64,000 nucleotides of DNA from CAYRXM01 sp964449465 (GCA_964449465.1 CAYVBK010000027.1:1-64000), one strand, 5' to 3'. Counted from the stretch's first letter, positions 37,086 through 45,435 are shown. Numbers and translations: made by a program. The notes: generated from the letters alone by a model not told the origin.

Positions 37086-38399
37086 CTACGGGGCCGCCGG
37101 AATGACGGTCAAATTGGCCGTGTCCCAAAAAACCTGGTTCCACGACGCCCACGAATGCATCGGATGAGCATAGGCCCACACGCTGATGCGGGTGCTGGTA
37201 TGAACCATAGTCGTTGAAATGACAAACTGACGCCATTCGTCATACGGATCGGCATAACTCGACCAGATGATCTGAGTCGAGGTATACGATGCGCCGCCGG
37301 TAGGATCAATGCCCACTTTGAAGCGCAGACCATCCCGAACGTCAGAGTATCGTTCATTATCCTTGTTCGCCCATGTAGACGACCAACCCAACCCCCAGAT
37401 GGTAAACTCGATGGTGTCGCTGATATTGAATGTGCCGGTCACCACCTGGTAAATGCCAGCCTCAAACACATCCTGATTCGCACTCTTGCCATACTGCTGC
37501 GCCACCCGCCCGGAATGGACGCGATACGACCGGTCGGTATAGTTGTATTCGGGCTGTGCATTTTCGCCGCCGCCATAATTGTCGTTCCAAAACGGCATCC
37601 AATACGGGGCCACAAAGACATTGTCATAGCCGGGGATAGGCCTTTGATAGCCGTTCAGGTTACAAAAATTCTCTTCCAGGTCGGGGTTGTACAGCGCGCC
37701 GGCCGGCATATCGCAAAAGTTGCGTTCCACGATGGGCAAAAAGATCAGTTTTTCCGGCAACACCGCAAACGAAGCATCGTCCCAATAGACGTTAAAACGC
37801 ACCGGCCAGATGGGATGCGCGCAGGCATACACGGTAACAGTAGGCGAAATGGCTTTCATAGCGATGGTCAACTGCTGCCACTGGCCGCGCGGGCCGGTAT
37901 AGGTGTTCCATAGAGACTGGTGCGTCTCCCATTGAATTTGTAGCGGGTCGGTGCGCCCCAGCGGATCTATGCCGATGCGCGTCTGCCACTTGTCCGGCCC
38001 ATCCAGCGGGTCGTCGGTATCTACCATCGCCCAGGTAGAAAAGCGAATATACTGCCCTACAGTGATGCCGCTGATCTGCTGGTATAGACAGGCATCCATA
38101 ATTTTGCTGCCTCGAGGATAGAGCAGTTGCGAAGAGAGTCCCTGGTGTAAGTGAGCGGCGCTTTCACGGGCAAAAGGAGCATCAAGATACTCTTCGCCGG
38201 TTTTGCGAGCCCACAGATTCCAATCGGGGGCGATGCGCAACTCGTACTCTCCGCTCTGCACCACATATTCGCCCTCAAATCCGCCGTTGAGCAGCCAGGA
38301 CTGCGACCACACCGGCTGCCGCCCGATCCACATCAGCAGGGCAGCGACGACGATCAGCCCCACCCCACACACGGTCAACAATCTGAGCCATTTGTTCAT
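37086..38399 (-). CDS. Secreted protein with two carbohydrate-binding-like modules
   Basis: A 437-residue exported protein of unknown function. The N-terminus has a positively charged start and a hydrophobic core (MNKWLRLLTVCGVGLIVVAA), then two similar modules: LLNGGFEGEY... (~35-215) and LYNPDLEENF... (~233-437). Each contains Trp/Asp-rich strands and a repeated phrase such as QTRIGIDPLG/KVGIDPTGG and YACAHPIW/WAYAHPMH, which implies an internal duplication. The look is that of CBM_4_9/jelly-roll modules. AAAGGAG precedes the ATG. It is the first gene before the propeller-ATPase gene, so it might present a ligand or bind cell-wall glycan. Confidence 0.7.
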   Translation of the reverse strand: MNKWLRLLTVCGVGLIVVAALLMWIGRQPVWSQSWLLNGGFEGEYVVQSGEYELRIAPDWNLWARKTGEEYLDAPFARESAAHLHQGLSSQLLYPRGSKIMDACLYQQISGITVGQYIRFSTWAMVDTDDPLDGPDKWQTRIGIDPLGRTDPLQIQWETHQSLWNTYTGPRGQWQQLTIAMKAISPTVTVYACAHPIWPVRFNVYWDDASFAVLPEKLIFLPIVERNFCDMPAGALYNPDLEENFCNLNGYQRPIPGYDNVFVAPYWMPFWNDNYGGGENAQPEYNYTDRSYRVHSGRVAQQYGKSANQDVFEAGIYQVVTGTFNISDTIEFTIWGLGWSSTWANKDNERYSDVRDGLRFKVGIDPTGGASYTSTQIIWSSYADPYDEWRQFVISTTMVHTSTRISVWAYAHPMHSWASWNQVFWDTANLTVIPAAP

Positions 38400-38796
38400 C
38401 GGTTTGCTCCTTTCAAATAGATGAGAGACCTTGGAGGCCGCTGAAAAAGTCTACTTTTACCACAAAGAACACCGAGAACACCAAGGTTTGCAATACTTGA
38501 CGTTTTTAGAAATGCTTTGTGTCCTTTGTGTCTTGGTGGTGAGCGGGTTTTTCAGTACGCTCCTTGGAGGCTGCTGAAAAAGTCTACTTTTACCAAAGAA
38601 CGCCGGGAACACCAAGGTTTGCAATACTTGACGTTTTTAGAAATACTTTGTGTCCTTTGTGTCTTGGTGGTTAGAGAGATTTTCAGCACGCTCATTGACA
38701 GCGATCTGGGCTACCGCCCTTTCAGAGCAAAGCTCGAGTCTCGCTTCTTGCAAAACGTTGGTTTCGACAGGCTCAACCAACGGCGATGGCAATGGA
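38400..38796. other. Non-coding stretch dominated by repeats
   Basis: 397 bp between the secreted-protein gene and the aldo/keto reductase gene. It contains the tandem MITE-like repeat (38430-38696) and the 18-mer GTTTCGACAGGCTCAACC (38761-38778). No coding sequence was recognised. Confidence 0.6.
38430..38696. repeat. MITE-like element in two tandem copies
   Basis: Two ~132-bp direct copies: 38430-38561 and 38562-38696, differing at only a few positions. Each runs from CTGAAAAAGTC to a near-reverse complement ending TTTTTCAG or ATTTTCAG, with a looser inner inverted repeat (ACCACAAAGAACACC... versus ...CTTTGTGTCTTGGTGGT). A third partial copy is near 2077-2143. The size, terminal inverted repeats and lack of coding capacity resemble a non-autonomous transposable element. 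Confidence 0.7.
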
Positions 38797-39789
38797 TTAT
38801 GCACTCAGGATGTGGTCAATCTCGGCCAACTCATCCCCGGTCCAGGTCAGGTTGCGCAATGCGGCCACGTTATCGTCTATTTGCTCCACCCGACTGGCCC
38901 CCACCAGCACCGAAGTCATGCCAGGATGGCGCAGGTTCCAGGCCAGGGCCATCTGCGCCAGGGTCTGGCTGCGTCGCTGCGCCAACTCGTTGAGCCGCCG
39001 CACCTTGTCCAGCTTGTCTTCGCTGATGTGGGCGGGTTTGAGGAATCCGTGCGGCTTGCCGGCGCGCGAATCTTGAGGAATGCCTGCCAGGTAACGGTCA
39101 GAAAGCAGGCCCTGCGCCAGCGGCGAAAAGACAATGCAGCCCATGCCTTCCTGCGCCAGCACATCCAGCAGACCATCTTCGATCCAACGGTTGAACATGT
39201 TGTAAACCGGCTGATGGATCAGGCACGGCGTGCCCAACCGATGCAAAATCTGGGCAGCCTGACGAGTCTGTTCGGGATTGTAGGAGGAAATGCCGGCGTA
39301 CAAGGCTTTGCCCTGCCGCACGATGTGATCCAGCGCCGACATGGTCTCTTCCAATGGTGTGTTGGGATCGGGGCGATGGCTGTAGAAAATATCCACATAG
39401 TCCAACCCCATGCGCTTGAGGCTTTGATCCAGGCTGGCGACGAGATATTTGCGCGATCCCCATTCGCCATAGGGGCCCGGCCACATGCGATAGCCGGCCT
39501 TGCTGGAAATGATCAGTTCGTCGCGATAGGGATGGAGGTCTTGCCGAAGAATTTTGCCCATTGTCTCTTCGGCCGAGCCGGGCGGCGGGCCATAGTTGTT
39601 GGCCAGGTCCAGGTGGGTGATGCCCAAATCAAAAGCCCGCAGCACCATGGCGCGGGCATTTTCAAACGTGTCTACGCCGCCAAAGTTGTGCCACAATCCC
39701 AGCGACACAGCGGGCAAGAGTAGACCACTGGTGCCGCAGCGGCGATAAACCATCGAATCATAGCGGTTAGGGGATGGAATCACGGTCAT
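38797..39789 (-). CDS. Aldo/keto reductase, YghZ/GpR type
   Basis: A 330-residue NADPH-dependent aldo/keto reductase closely resembling E. coli YghZ (L-glyceraldehyde-3-phosphate reductase). Shared phrases include SLGLWHNFGGVD, LDLANNYGPPPGSAEE (catalytic Tyr), KAGYRMWPGPYG (catalytic Lys), YVDIFYSHRPD (His) and the C-terminal NADPH pocket SVLVGASRVEQIDDNV. GAAAGGAG precedes the ATG at 39789. Likely role: reduction of reactive aldehydes or triose phosphates. It is a single-gene unit flanked by repeats. Confidence 0.92.
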   Translation of the reverse strand: MTVIPSPNRYDSMVYRRCGTSGLLLPAVSLGLWHNFGGVDTFENARAMVLRAFDLGITHLDLANNYGPPPGSAEETMGKILRQDLHPYRDELIISSKAGYRMWPGPYGEWGSRKYLVASLDQSLKRMGLDYVDIFYSHRPDPNTPLEETMSALDHIVRQGKALYAGISSYNPEQTRQAAQILHRLGTPCLIHQPVYNMFNRWIEDGLLDVLAQEGMGCIVFSPLAQGLLSDRYLAGIPQDSRAGKPHGFLKPAHISEDKLDKVRRLNELAQRRSQTLAQMALAWNLRHPGMTSVLVGASRVEQIDDNVAALRNLTWTGDELAEIDHILSA

Positions 39790-39968
39790 ACGAGGTCTCC
39801 TTTCAATCTATTATGATCACTAACAATCGGACCATTTTAGGGGCAAACATCTCAACCCGGCAGGGCAGCATACAGTATTCTGACAGCTCAAATGAAACAC
39901 GCTACAATCCTTATTTCGAAAGCTGGGAGGTTGATAGTTTTGATCCGATATACATACCGTCTCTTGAA

Positions 39969-40226
39969 TTATATTCTTGATAGAATCTCTTTTTTCTTTG
40001 CTTCGTATTCCTGTACACTGATCAACCCCACATCCAACATCCGCTTTAGTTGCTCCAACTTTTCAACCGGATCATCTCGAGAAGATGCTGTATTGGTCTC
40101 TGTAAGAACACGCTTGATCGCACGCATTACCTCCATCACAAAAAAAGCGGCCCCAATGGGAGCACCTATGACAAGAAAAAAAACGACCAAAAGCACCACA
40201 CATTCTGGCAGACCAAAATGAGGCAT
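39969..40226 (-). CDS. Small membrane protein with C-terminal SHOCT domain
   Basis: An 85-residue protein: one hydrophobic segment near the N-terminus (~7-30) and a C-terminal SHOCT motif (EKLEQLKRMLDVGLISVQEYEAKKKEIL). The ATG at 40226 follows GAAGGTT. SHOCT domains act as short oligomerisation modules at protein termini. The gene lies 69 bp downstream of the GNAT gene on the same strand. The 180 bp to its left (39790-39968) is AT-rich and shows no convincing gene. Confidence 0.75.
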   Translation of the reverse strand: MPHFGLPECVVLLVVFFLVIGAPIGAAFFVMEVMRAIKRVLTETNTASSRDDPVEKLEQLKRMLDVGLISVQEYEAKKKEILSRI

Positions 40227-40295
40227 TGGCAACCTTCTTTCTCTTTTTGTCACTATAGCCGCTTGAGCCAGGGCCGCCCTAAAAGACAACAATCG

Positions 40296-40754
40296 TCAGC
40301 CGCCCCGCTTTTCCAGAAACACCAGAGTCAATTTCTCGTTGACCGGCTGCTCTTTGAACGGGCGATAGCCCAGTTTTTGGTACAGGTACAAATTTTTGTC
40401 GCTGCGGCAGCCGGTAAACAACTCGAATCGGGCGGCCTGTGCAAAAATTCGTTCGATCTCTGCCATCAACCGGCTGCCGATGCCCTGATTTTGCCAATCG
40501 GGGTGAACGATCAGCCGGCCGATGTAACAGGTGTCGCCCGACTGTCTGGCACGCACCGAGCCAACAATGTGCCCATCGGTCACCGCTTTGAGGACAACCT
40601 GACGCTCCAGGTCGGCCTGCATCTCGGCCAATGTCTGTGTCAGCGGCGCAATGGTGTCGTCATTGTAAATTTCGGCTTGGCTGCGATAAGCTATCTTTTG
40701 CAGCGCCAAAATCTCGGCAGCGTCATGAAAATTTGCTCGCTCAATCTTGCACAT
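40296..40754 (-). CDS. GNAT-family N-acetyltransferase
   Basis: A 152-residue acetyltransferase. Motif A is VHPDWQNQGIGSRLM (acetyl-CoA binding Q/G-x-G), preceded by GSVRARQSGDTCYIGRL and followed by a LYLYQKLGYRP motif B. The ATG at 40754 follows AAGGGGAG. The first 19 codons coincide with a 58-bp sequence that recurs exactly at 42749-42806. The gene is 68 bp downstream of the TOPRIM-like gene, on the same strand, and may belong to the same transcript. Confidence 0.9.
   Translation of the reverse strand: MCKIERANFHDAAEILALQKIAYRSQAEIYNDDTIAPLTQTLAEMQADLERQVVLKAVTDGHIVGSVRARQSGDTCYIGRLIVHPDWQNQGIGSRLMAEIERIFAQAARFELFTGCRSDKNLYLYQKLGYRPFKEQPVNEKLTLVFLEKRGG
40697..40754. repeat. 58-bp direct repeat, copy 1
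   Basis: Identical to 42749-42806, same orientation, 2052 bp apart. This copy covers the 5' end of the GNAT gene, including its ATG. Confidence 0.95.
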
Positions 40755-40822
40755 GTCGCTCCCCTTGCGCCAATGAGCGGCCACAAGCGCAGAGCCGTTT
40801 TCGCTGCATCGGCGGGCTTGGA

Positions 40823-41434
40823 TCATTGAGGAAACCACCTTTGCAAGGCGCCGACGAGTCGCAAAAATGCCGGCTCGCTGTGGCCGCTCAAGCTAACCTT
40901 TTGAGCCAATTCCAGATAGATGGACGAGGAGCGTGGTCGGCGCACCTGGCGCAGCGCCGCTTCCATTGCCTCTTTGGGCCGGTCGGGTTTGAGCGCACCG
41001 GGCCGCCGGTGCCCGGTTTCGGTCAACCACTCGTGCAGCGACGGATGGTGGCCGCTCCAGCCCAGACAGGCCTCCACATAAGGAGACGAGCTCCACACCC
41101 ATACCTCCAACTCGGGGGCCAACACGATCACCTCTGCCTGTTCGTCCCAACCAGAACGAGACAAGCGTTTCCTCGCCTCAACCGCCAATTCTTGGGGCGA
41201 TATGCGTTCCTGTCCGCAGCCCTGATGGTCAAACACCACCAGGGCGTGATTGTAACTTTGAATAAAAGAACGTAAAAAATTGTGTGCCTCATTCAGACAA
41301 CCTGGGTCGTGGCGCGGATGAGCAAACAGGTCAAAGGACGGCAGACGGATACCCAATGCCTGCGGACGGCTTAACAGCCCCTTGAGAGCCTGCTCCATAT
41401 CTTTGTCGGCAGCCAATACAACCACATCTTTCAT
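40823..41434 (-). CDS. TOPRIM-like/DUF4276-like partner of the AAA ATPase
   Basis: A 203-residue protein whose start overlaps the ATPase stop (ATGA), so expression is coupled. It begins VVVLAADKDMEQALKGLL and has NHALVVFDHQGCG, together resembling the acidic Glu/Asp and DxD-type motifs of TOPRIM-fold nucleases; later VIVLAPELEVWVWS and LKPDRPKEAMEAAL are strongly patterned. Similar proteins are repeatedly found next to AAA_21 ATPases, usually unannotated. By analogy with OLD/PARIS-type ATPase-TOPRIM pairs it may be a nuclease effector of a defence system. Fold and activity are inferred. Confidence 0.65.
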   Translation of the reverse strand: MKDVVVLAADKDMEQALKGLLSRPQALGIRLPSFDLFAHPRHDPGCLNEAHNFLRSFIQSYNHALVVFDHQGCGQERISPQELAVEARKRLSRSGWDEQAEVIVLAPELEVWVWSSSPYVEACLGWSGHHPSLHEWLTETGHRRPGALKPDRPKEAMEAALRQVRRPRSSSIYLELAQKVSLSGHSEPAFLRLVGALQRWFPQ

Positions 41435-42717
41435 CCCAACACTCCACCGGCAAAGAGCGTGCCCAGGTCAGTTTCGCCTCGCCACTGGCGCAGCGCAGGA
41501 TGATTGTCTCCCCGCACCATATCGGTCGCACCTTCTGTGGTGCGGCTAAAGCAAAGCACCTGTTCGGGCCGGGCCAGGCTGAGGATGACCGGCGAATGGG
41601 TGGCCAACAGCACTTGTGTGCCATAGACCGACGACAGCGATTGCAGCACTGTCTCAACGGCACGCGGATGGATGCCGTTCTCCGGCTCTTCGATCAAATA
41701 GATGCCTTCCAAATCTGGAATATAGGCCAAAATGGTCAAAGCCAGCAGCCGCAGCGTGCCGTCGGATACCAGCCAAGAGGGTGCGTGCAGTCCGGTATCA
41801 TAATCCAATACCAGATAACGGTGGCGGTCTTCGGGCCGCTCGACCGTGCGAATTGCCTTGAGATCCGGCAAGGCGGTGCGCACGTGCGCCACCCACTGCG
41901 TCAGATGTTCCGGCGCACGCTCTTGAATATCCTGAATCACCCAGGGCAGATTGGAGCCATCGGGCTGAAAGCGGCGCGGGCTGCCTGGTGGGCTGGGTCG
42001 GCGCAGCGATTCGCTGTTCAAAGCCAATCGCTGCACGCCTTCGAGCAGAAAGCGGCGAAACCAGATCGAGGCCGGGAACTTGTCCTCGTCTTCGGGCAAG
42101 TTGGCCAGCGCCGAGCGCCGTGGCCCCAGGCGAAACAGGTTGTTCCAATCCGACGTTTCGGAGCGAAAATAGTCGTTGCCCGATTCGGGCACCTTGTTCA
42201 GCACACGCCGCCAACCGGAGGGCTTTTTGCTGGACAGACGAACGATCTCATCCGGCGGCGCAGGAGGCAGTGGAAAGAGCGTGCGCTGTTTTTCAGGCTG
42301 CACCTCCGGCTGCGACGGAGACTCTTTCAACCACAACGTCTCGGCCAGCAAGCTCGTCTCTTGCGTTCCGGGATGCAATCCCACACGGATCTCGTAGCGG
42401 ACGCAGCCATGGCCGTTTTTTTGCAACAGTTTCGGAATCGCAGCCTCAATGACCAATTCAAAGACGCCGTCTTGCTGAATGTCGCTTTGTCGGACGTTGC
42501 CGCGCATCCAGCACAGGTCGCGCACGCCGGGCGCGCGGGCGGCCACAGCAGCAGCCACGCCGCCTTTTTCGCGCACCACATCGGCCAGGAAAGCAACCAC
42601 GTCCAGGAATGTTGACTTGCCGCTGGCATTGGGACCGATCAGCACCTGAAACGGAGCCAGGGGTTGCTGGATATATCTGAGACAGCGATAAAAAAGCGCC
42701 TCGATCTTGGAAATCAT
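41431..42717 (-). CDS. AAA_21-family ATPase (OLD-like/SMC-like)
   Basis: A 428-residue ABC-type ATPase of the AAA_21/RecF-like group. Walker A is GPNASGKST (~28-36). A long insert (~130-270) precedes the C-terminal half with SWLVSDGTLRLLAL (signature-like), Walker B GIYLIEEPENGIHPRAV and the His-switch LLATHSPVIL. The ATG at 42717 overlaps the stop of a 30-codon leader formed by a repeat. It forms a two-gene unit with the TOPRIM-like gene. This ATPase type regulates many anti-phage effectors. Confidence 0.88.
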   Translation of the reverse strand: MISKIEALFYRCLRYIQQPLAPFQVLIGPNASGKSTFLDVVAFLADVVREKGGVAAAVAARAPGVRDLCWMRGNVRQSDIQQDGVFELVIEAAIPKLLQKNGHGCVRYEIRVGLHPGTQETSLLAETLWLKESPSQPEVQPEKQRTLFPLPPAPPDEIVRLSSKKPSGWRRVLNKVPESGNDYFRSETSDWNNLFRLGPRRSALANLPEDEDKFPASIWFRRFLLEGVQRLALNSESLRRPSPPGSPRRFQPDGSNLPWVIQDIQERAPEHLTQWVAHVRTALPDLKAIRTVERPEDRHRYLVLDYDTGLHAPSWLVSDGTLRLLALTILAYIPDLEGIYLIEEPENGIHPRAVETVLQSLSSVYGTQVLLATHSPVILSLARPEQVLCFSRTTEGATDMVRGDNHPALRQWRGETDLGTLFAGGVLG

Positions 42718-42806
42718 CGAAATTCTCCCACCTGGCAGGTTTCCCTGCTTTGCAGCGCCAAAATCTCGGCAGCGTCATGAAAATTTGCTCGCTCAATCTT
42801 GCACAT
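42714..42806 (-). CDS. Possible 30-residue leader peptide made from a GNAT gene fragment
   Basis: An ATG at 42806 opens a 30-codon frame whose first 19 residues equal the GNAT N-terminus (MCKIERANFHDAAEILALQ), then diverges (SRETCQVGEFR) and stops at 42714-42716, overlapping the ATPase ATG as ATGA. Its first 14 bases overlap the end of the membrane-protein gene. No ribosome site comparable to the GNAT gene's is present upstream, so translation is uncertain. It may be only a duplication scar, or may couple ATPase translation. Confidence 0.4.
   Translation of the reverse strand: MCKIERANFHDAAEILALQSRETCQVGEFR
42749..42806. repeat. 58-bp direct repeat, copy 2
   Basis: Exact copy of 40697-40754. 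It supplies the last codons (VQD-stop) of the membrane-protein gene at 42793 on one frame and the N-terminal codons of the 30-residue leader on another. The ATPase/TOPRIM-like pair lies entirely between the two copies. Confidence 0.95.
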
Positions 42807-43500
42807 ATTGTTCTTGTTGCTCCAACAACCGACCCTGCCGGACGTCCCACAGAAACCAGGCCGCGGCCAGACAGGCCAACACGTCGTTCAAAAACCACAG
42901 CCTGTCAGCCCAGGCCGACGCGGCGTCGGGCAAGGCCATGCGCACAAAAAAGTTGATCAGGTTGGCCGCGCCATACAAGCCGGCTCCCACCAACAACAGC
43001 AGCAGCGTGCGTTGCCACACCGTGCCCCGCCCCGCCGCCCCGTCGACCTCACGCCAACGGGTCAGAATCAGGTAAATCACGCTGGCATCCAGCACCGGAT
43101 AGATCGCCACGCCCAAAAACTCATTCCAGGCGCGTTGGGTATTGGCCAACTCGGTGCGATAGACGCACACCCACAGGCACAGAGCTGCCAGCAGCAACAC
43201 GCCGCCCACCTCCCACAGCCGCCGCCGCGGCCAAACCGTTGGGAAAAACCACAGCGCCAGAGCCACGCACACATAGCGAAGCAAATAGATCAGGTCTACC
43301 CACGACAACGGAGGCAGGCGGCTGCCGGTGATCACGTCGTGCGCGGCCCAGGCCACATTGCCGGCCAGGTTGATCAGCCAGCCGGCGGCCAGCCAGCCCC
43401 ACAACACCCGCCCCGGCCGATGCCGCCAGGCCGCCCAGGCCATCAAGGCGGAGACAATCAATGGGAACAAGAACAAAATCGCCGACAGCACATCTCCCAC
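42793..43500 (-). CDS. Polytopic membrane protein of unknown function
   Basis: A 235-residue protein with about six to seven hydrophobic helices and a W-rich loop (GNVAWAAHDVITGSRLPPLSW). I do not recognise the family; the arrangement recalls the membrane part of some sensor proteins that lost a C-terminal output. Start is a GTG at 43500 with AAGGAGG five bases upstream. The C-terminus (LEQQEQY-VQD) ends inside the 58-bp repeat, so the original gene may have been truncated there and the missing part replaced. Confidence 0.7.
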   Translation of the reverse strand: MGDVLSAILFLFPLIVSALMAWAAWRHRPGRVLWGWLAAGWLINLAGNVAWAAHDVITGSRLPPLSWVDLIYLLRYVCVALALWFFPTVWPRRRLWEVGGVLLLAALCLWVCVYRTELANTQRAWNEFLGVAIYPVLDASVIYLILTRWREVDGAAGRGTVWQRTLLLLLVGAGLYGAANLINFFVRMALPDAASAWADRLWFLNDVLACLAAAWFLWDVRQGRLLEQQEQYVQD

Positions 43501-43538
43501 AGCGACCTCCTTTGCTGATCACCGCTGCATTGCCGGCA

Positions 43539-45434
43539 TCAATCAGCCCGTCTCACCTGCACCCGCGCCAAAACCACCTGGTCTGTCAGTGTGCCGTCGG
43601 GCAGCCGCACCGCCAGCCGTTCGCTGCTGCCGGGGTCATACAGCCCCACCACCAGTTGATACCCGTCGCCGGATGGCGCGGCAGCATCCAGCCACAGCAC
43701 ATGCGGATCGCGGATGGCCTCCCCGCCCCAACCGACCGTCGGCCGCTCCTGGTTGCCCGGCACGCCATCGTGCTGCGCCCACACCGGGCCGCCGGTGCGC
43801 GGATTGTACGGGCCGATGATCTGGGTAAAGACCGCATAACTTGCCGTCAAAGGAGCCTCAGCCTGCCAGGTCAGGGTCAGATAGACAGGCTGCCCCGGCT
43901 GCACCGTCAAAACGCCGTCATCCGGCACAGGTTGGAGAGAAAAATGGGTCAGGCGCACCAACGCAGGTGCGGCCGAATCGCCCCCGAGCCCGGCATCAAC
44001 CGGACAGACAGACAGATCGCCGGGCGGCGGAACGGCATAACAGGCCAGGCGGATGTGTCCAAACCACGCCTCGCTCACCTTGAAAGCCGCCGCCGAAATG
44101 CGATCTTCGATCTGATCTTCAACCCGGCGACCGCCCGGCTGACGAACAATGTCGCGCAATACCAGCCACACCCGGCCCGACCTGGAAAGCACCTGCCCGG
44201 CCGCGTCGTCGGAAAACAACTCGAAACCCAACTGCGGGCCGCGATAATAGACCTGAAAATAGCCCAGGTGCCAGGGCGAGTTGTACAAAACTACATCTCC
44301 TGGCTGCGCCTGCGCCTGGATGTGGGCGATCATGGGTAAATAGTCTTCCAATTTGGCGTCATAGCGATCAAAACGCCCCCAATAATCGGCCAACCCCATT
44401 CCCCACACCGCCGCAATCAGCACGCCGTTCAGGGCCATCGCCCACCGCCCACGCGACCTCCACCCTTCCAACCCCACCGCCAGAAACAGGTAGAGCGGCG
44501 CGGCAGCAAAGGCCAGCACGCGCGGCTCGAACCACGAAAAACGGCGATGAATGGGGTATAACATCAAGATGGGTAGCAGGGTGAATCCGATCAAAATAGT
44601 GGCTATGCGTAGGTTGCGCGACCGGGCCGCGATCACCCCGCCGATAGCTGCTGCCAGGATCGCCCCGCTCATGATCCAGGCTGTGACAGGCGGCCAGGTG
44701 ATGCCGACCGCAAAACCGCTCAGCGAACGAGCCAACAGCAGCGGCAAGGAGAGAGAGGTGCGCGCCGAAAACGCCCCCTGATCGGTCAGGCGAGTCTGGA
44801 TGGCCAGCCCAAAAATCAACAGCCACGGCACGGCCAGCAGCAATGCGCCGACTTGAATGACCAACCAGGGGACCAGATGCCGTCGCCATTCTCGCCGAAT
44901 GACCAACAACAGGCCGTGCAAGGCAAACCACAACGCCGTCGAATATGAGGTAAAGGCCGCGCAGACAGTCAGTGCCGCATAGCCCACCCAACCGGAGCGC
45001 GAGGCCGACTCGACAACCCGCAGCAGCACCGCCAGAGCCAGGGTGCACCACAACATCGTCCACACAAAAGGGCGGGCTTCCTGGCTGTAATAGATGGCAA
45101 AAGGAGCCACGGTGGTCAGCAGCGCACCGATCAGCCCCAACCGTGCCCCGCCCAGCCGTCGCCCCAGGGCAAACACGGCAGCCACCGTCAGTATGCCGGC
45201 GCACACCGACAGATAGCGCAAGGCAAACTCGCCCGGCCCCACCGCCCGCACCCAGCCGAACAGGATATAATAATACAGGGGCGGATGCACATCCCGCCCG
45301 GTTTCCACCGTCAGGCTGGCCAGGTCTAGCGATCCGAGATAGGCCACCCAGCCTTCATCGCCCCACAAGGGCAAATGTCCCAGATGGAGCAGCCGCAACC
45401 CCCAGGCCAGCCACAAGACCCACACCATCGCCAT
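43539..45434 (-). CDS. Membrane glycosyltransferase family 39 (ArnT/PMT-like)
   Basis: A 631-residue GT-C glycosyltransferase. The N-terminal membrane segment is followed by the first-loop acidic motif PLWGDEGWVAY and HPPLYYYILFGW, as in PMT/ArnT enzymes that use polyprenyl-phosphate sugars on the outer membrane face. About ten further helices follow, then a soluble C-terminal part (~400-631). The double ATG (MAM) at 45434 begins one base after the stop of the ART-like gene, suggesting coupling. Acceptor and sugar unknown. Confidence 0.87.
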   Translation of the reverse strand: MAMVWVLWLAWGLRLLHLGHLPLWGDEGWVAYLGSLDLASLTVETGRDVHPPLYYYILFGWVRAVGPGEFALRYLSVCAGILTVAAVFALGRRLGGARLGLIGALLTTVAPFAIYYSQEARPFVWTMLWCTLALAVLLRVVESASRSGWVGYAALTVCAAFTSYSTALWFALHGLLLVIRREWRRHLVPWLVIQVGALLLAVPWLLIFGLAIQTRLTDQGAFSARTSLSLPLLLARSLSGFAVGITWPPVTAWIMSGAILAAAIGGVIAARSRNLRIATILIGFTLLPILMLYPIHRRFSWFEPRVLAFAAAPLYLFLAVGLEGWRSRGRWAMALNGVLIAAVWGMGLADYWGRFDRYDAKLEDYLPMIAHIQAQAQPGDVVLYNSPWHLGYFQVYYRGPQLGFELFSDDAAGQVLSRSGRVWLVLRDIVRQPGGRRVEDQIEDRISAAAFKVSEAWFGHIRLACYAVPPPGDLSVCPVDAGLGGDSAAPALVRLTHFSLQPVPDDGVLTVQPGQPVYLTLTWQAEAPLTASYAVFTQIIGPYNPRTGGPVWAQHDGVPGNQERPTVGWGGEAIRDPHVLWLDAAAPSGDGYQLVVGLYDPGSSERLAVRLPDGTLTDQVVLARVQVRRAD

Positions 45435-45435
45435 G

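Noticed and set aside
38430..38696. Possible CRISPR or rRNA-related repeat
   Set aside because: Only two ~132-bp direct copies with terminal inverted repeats; no spacers and no rRNA motifs.
39774..39980. A 68-codon frame on the plus strand
   Set aside because: No convincing ribosome site, no recognisable motifs, and it begins inside the opposite-strand aldo/keto reductase gene.
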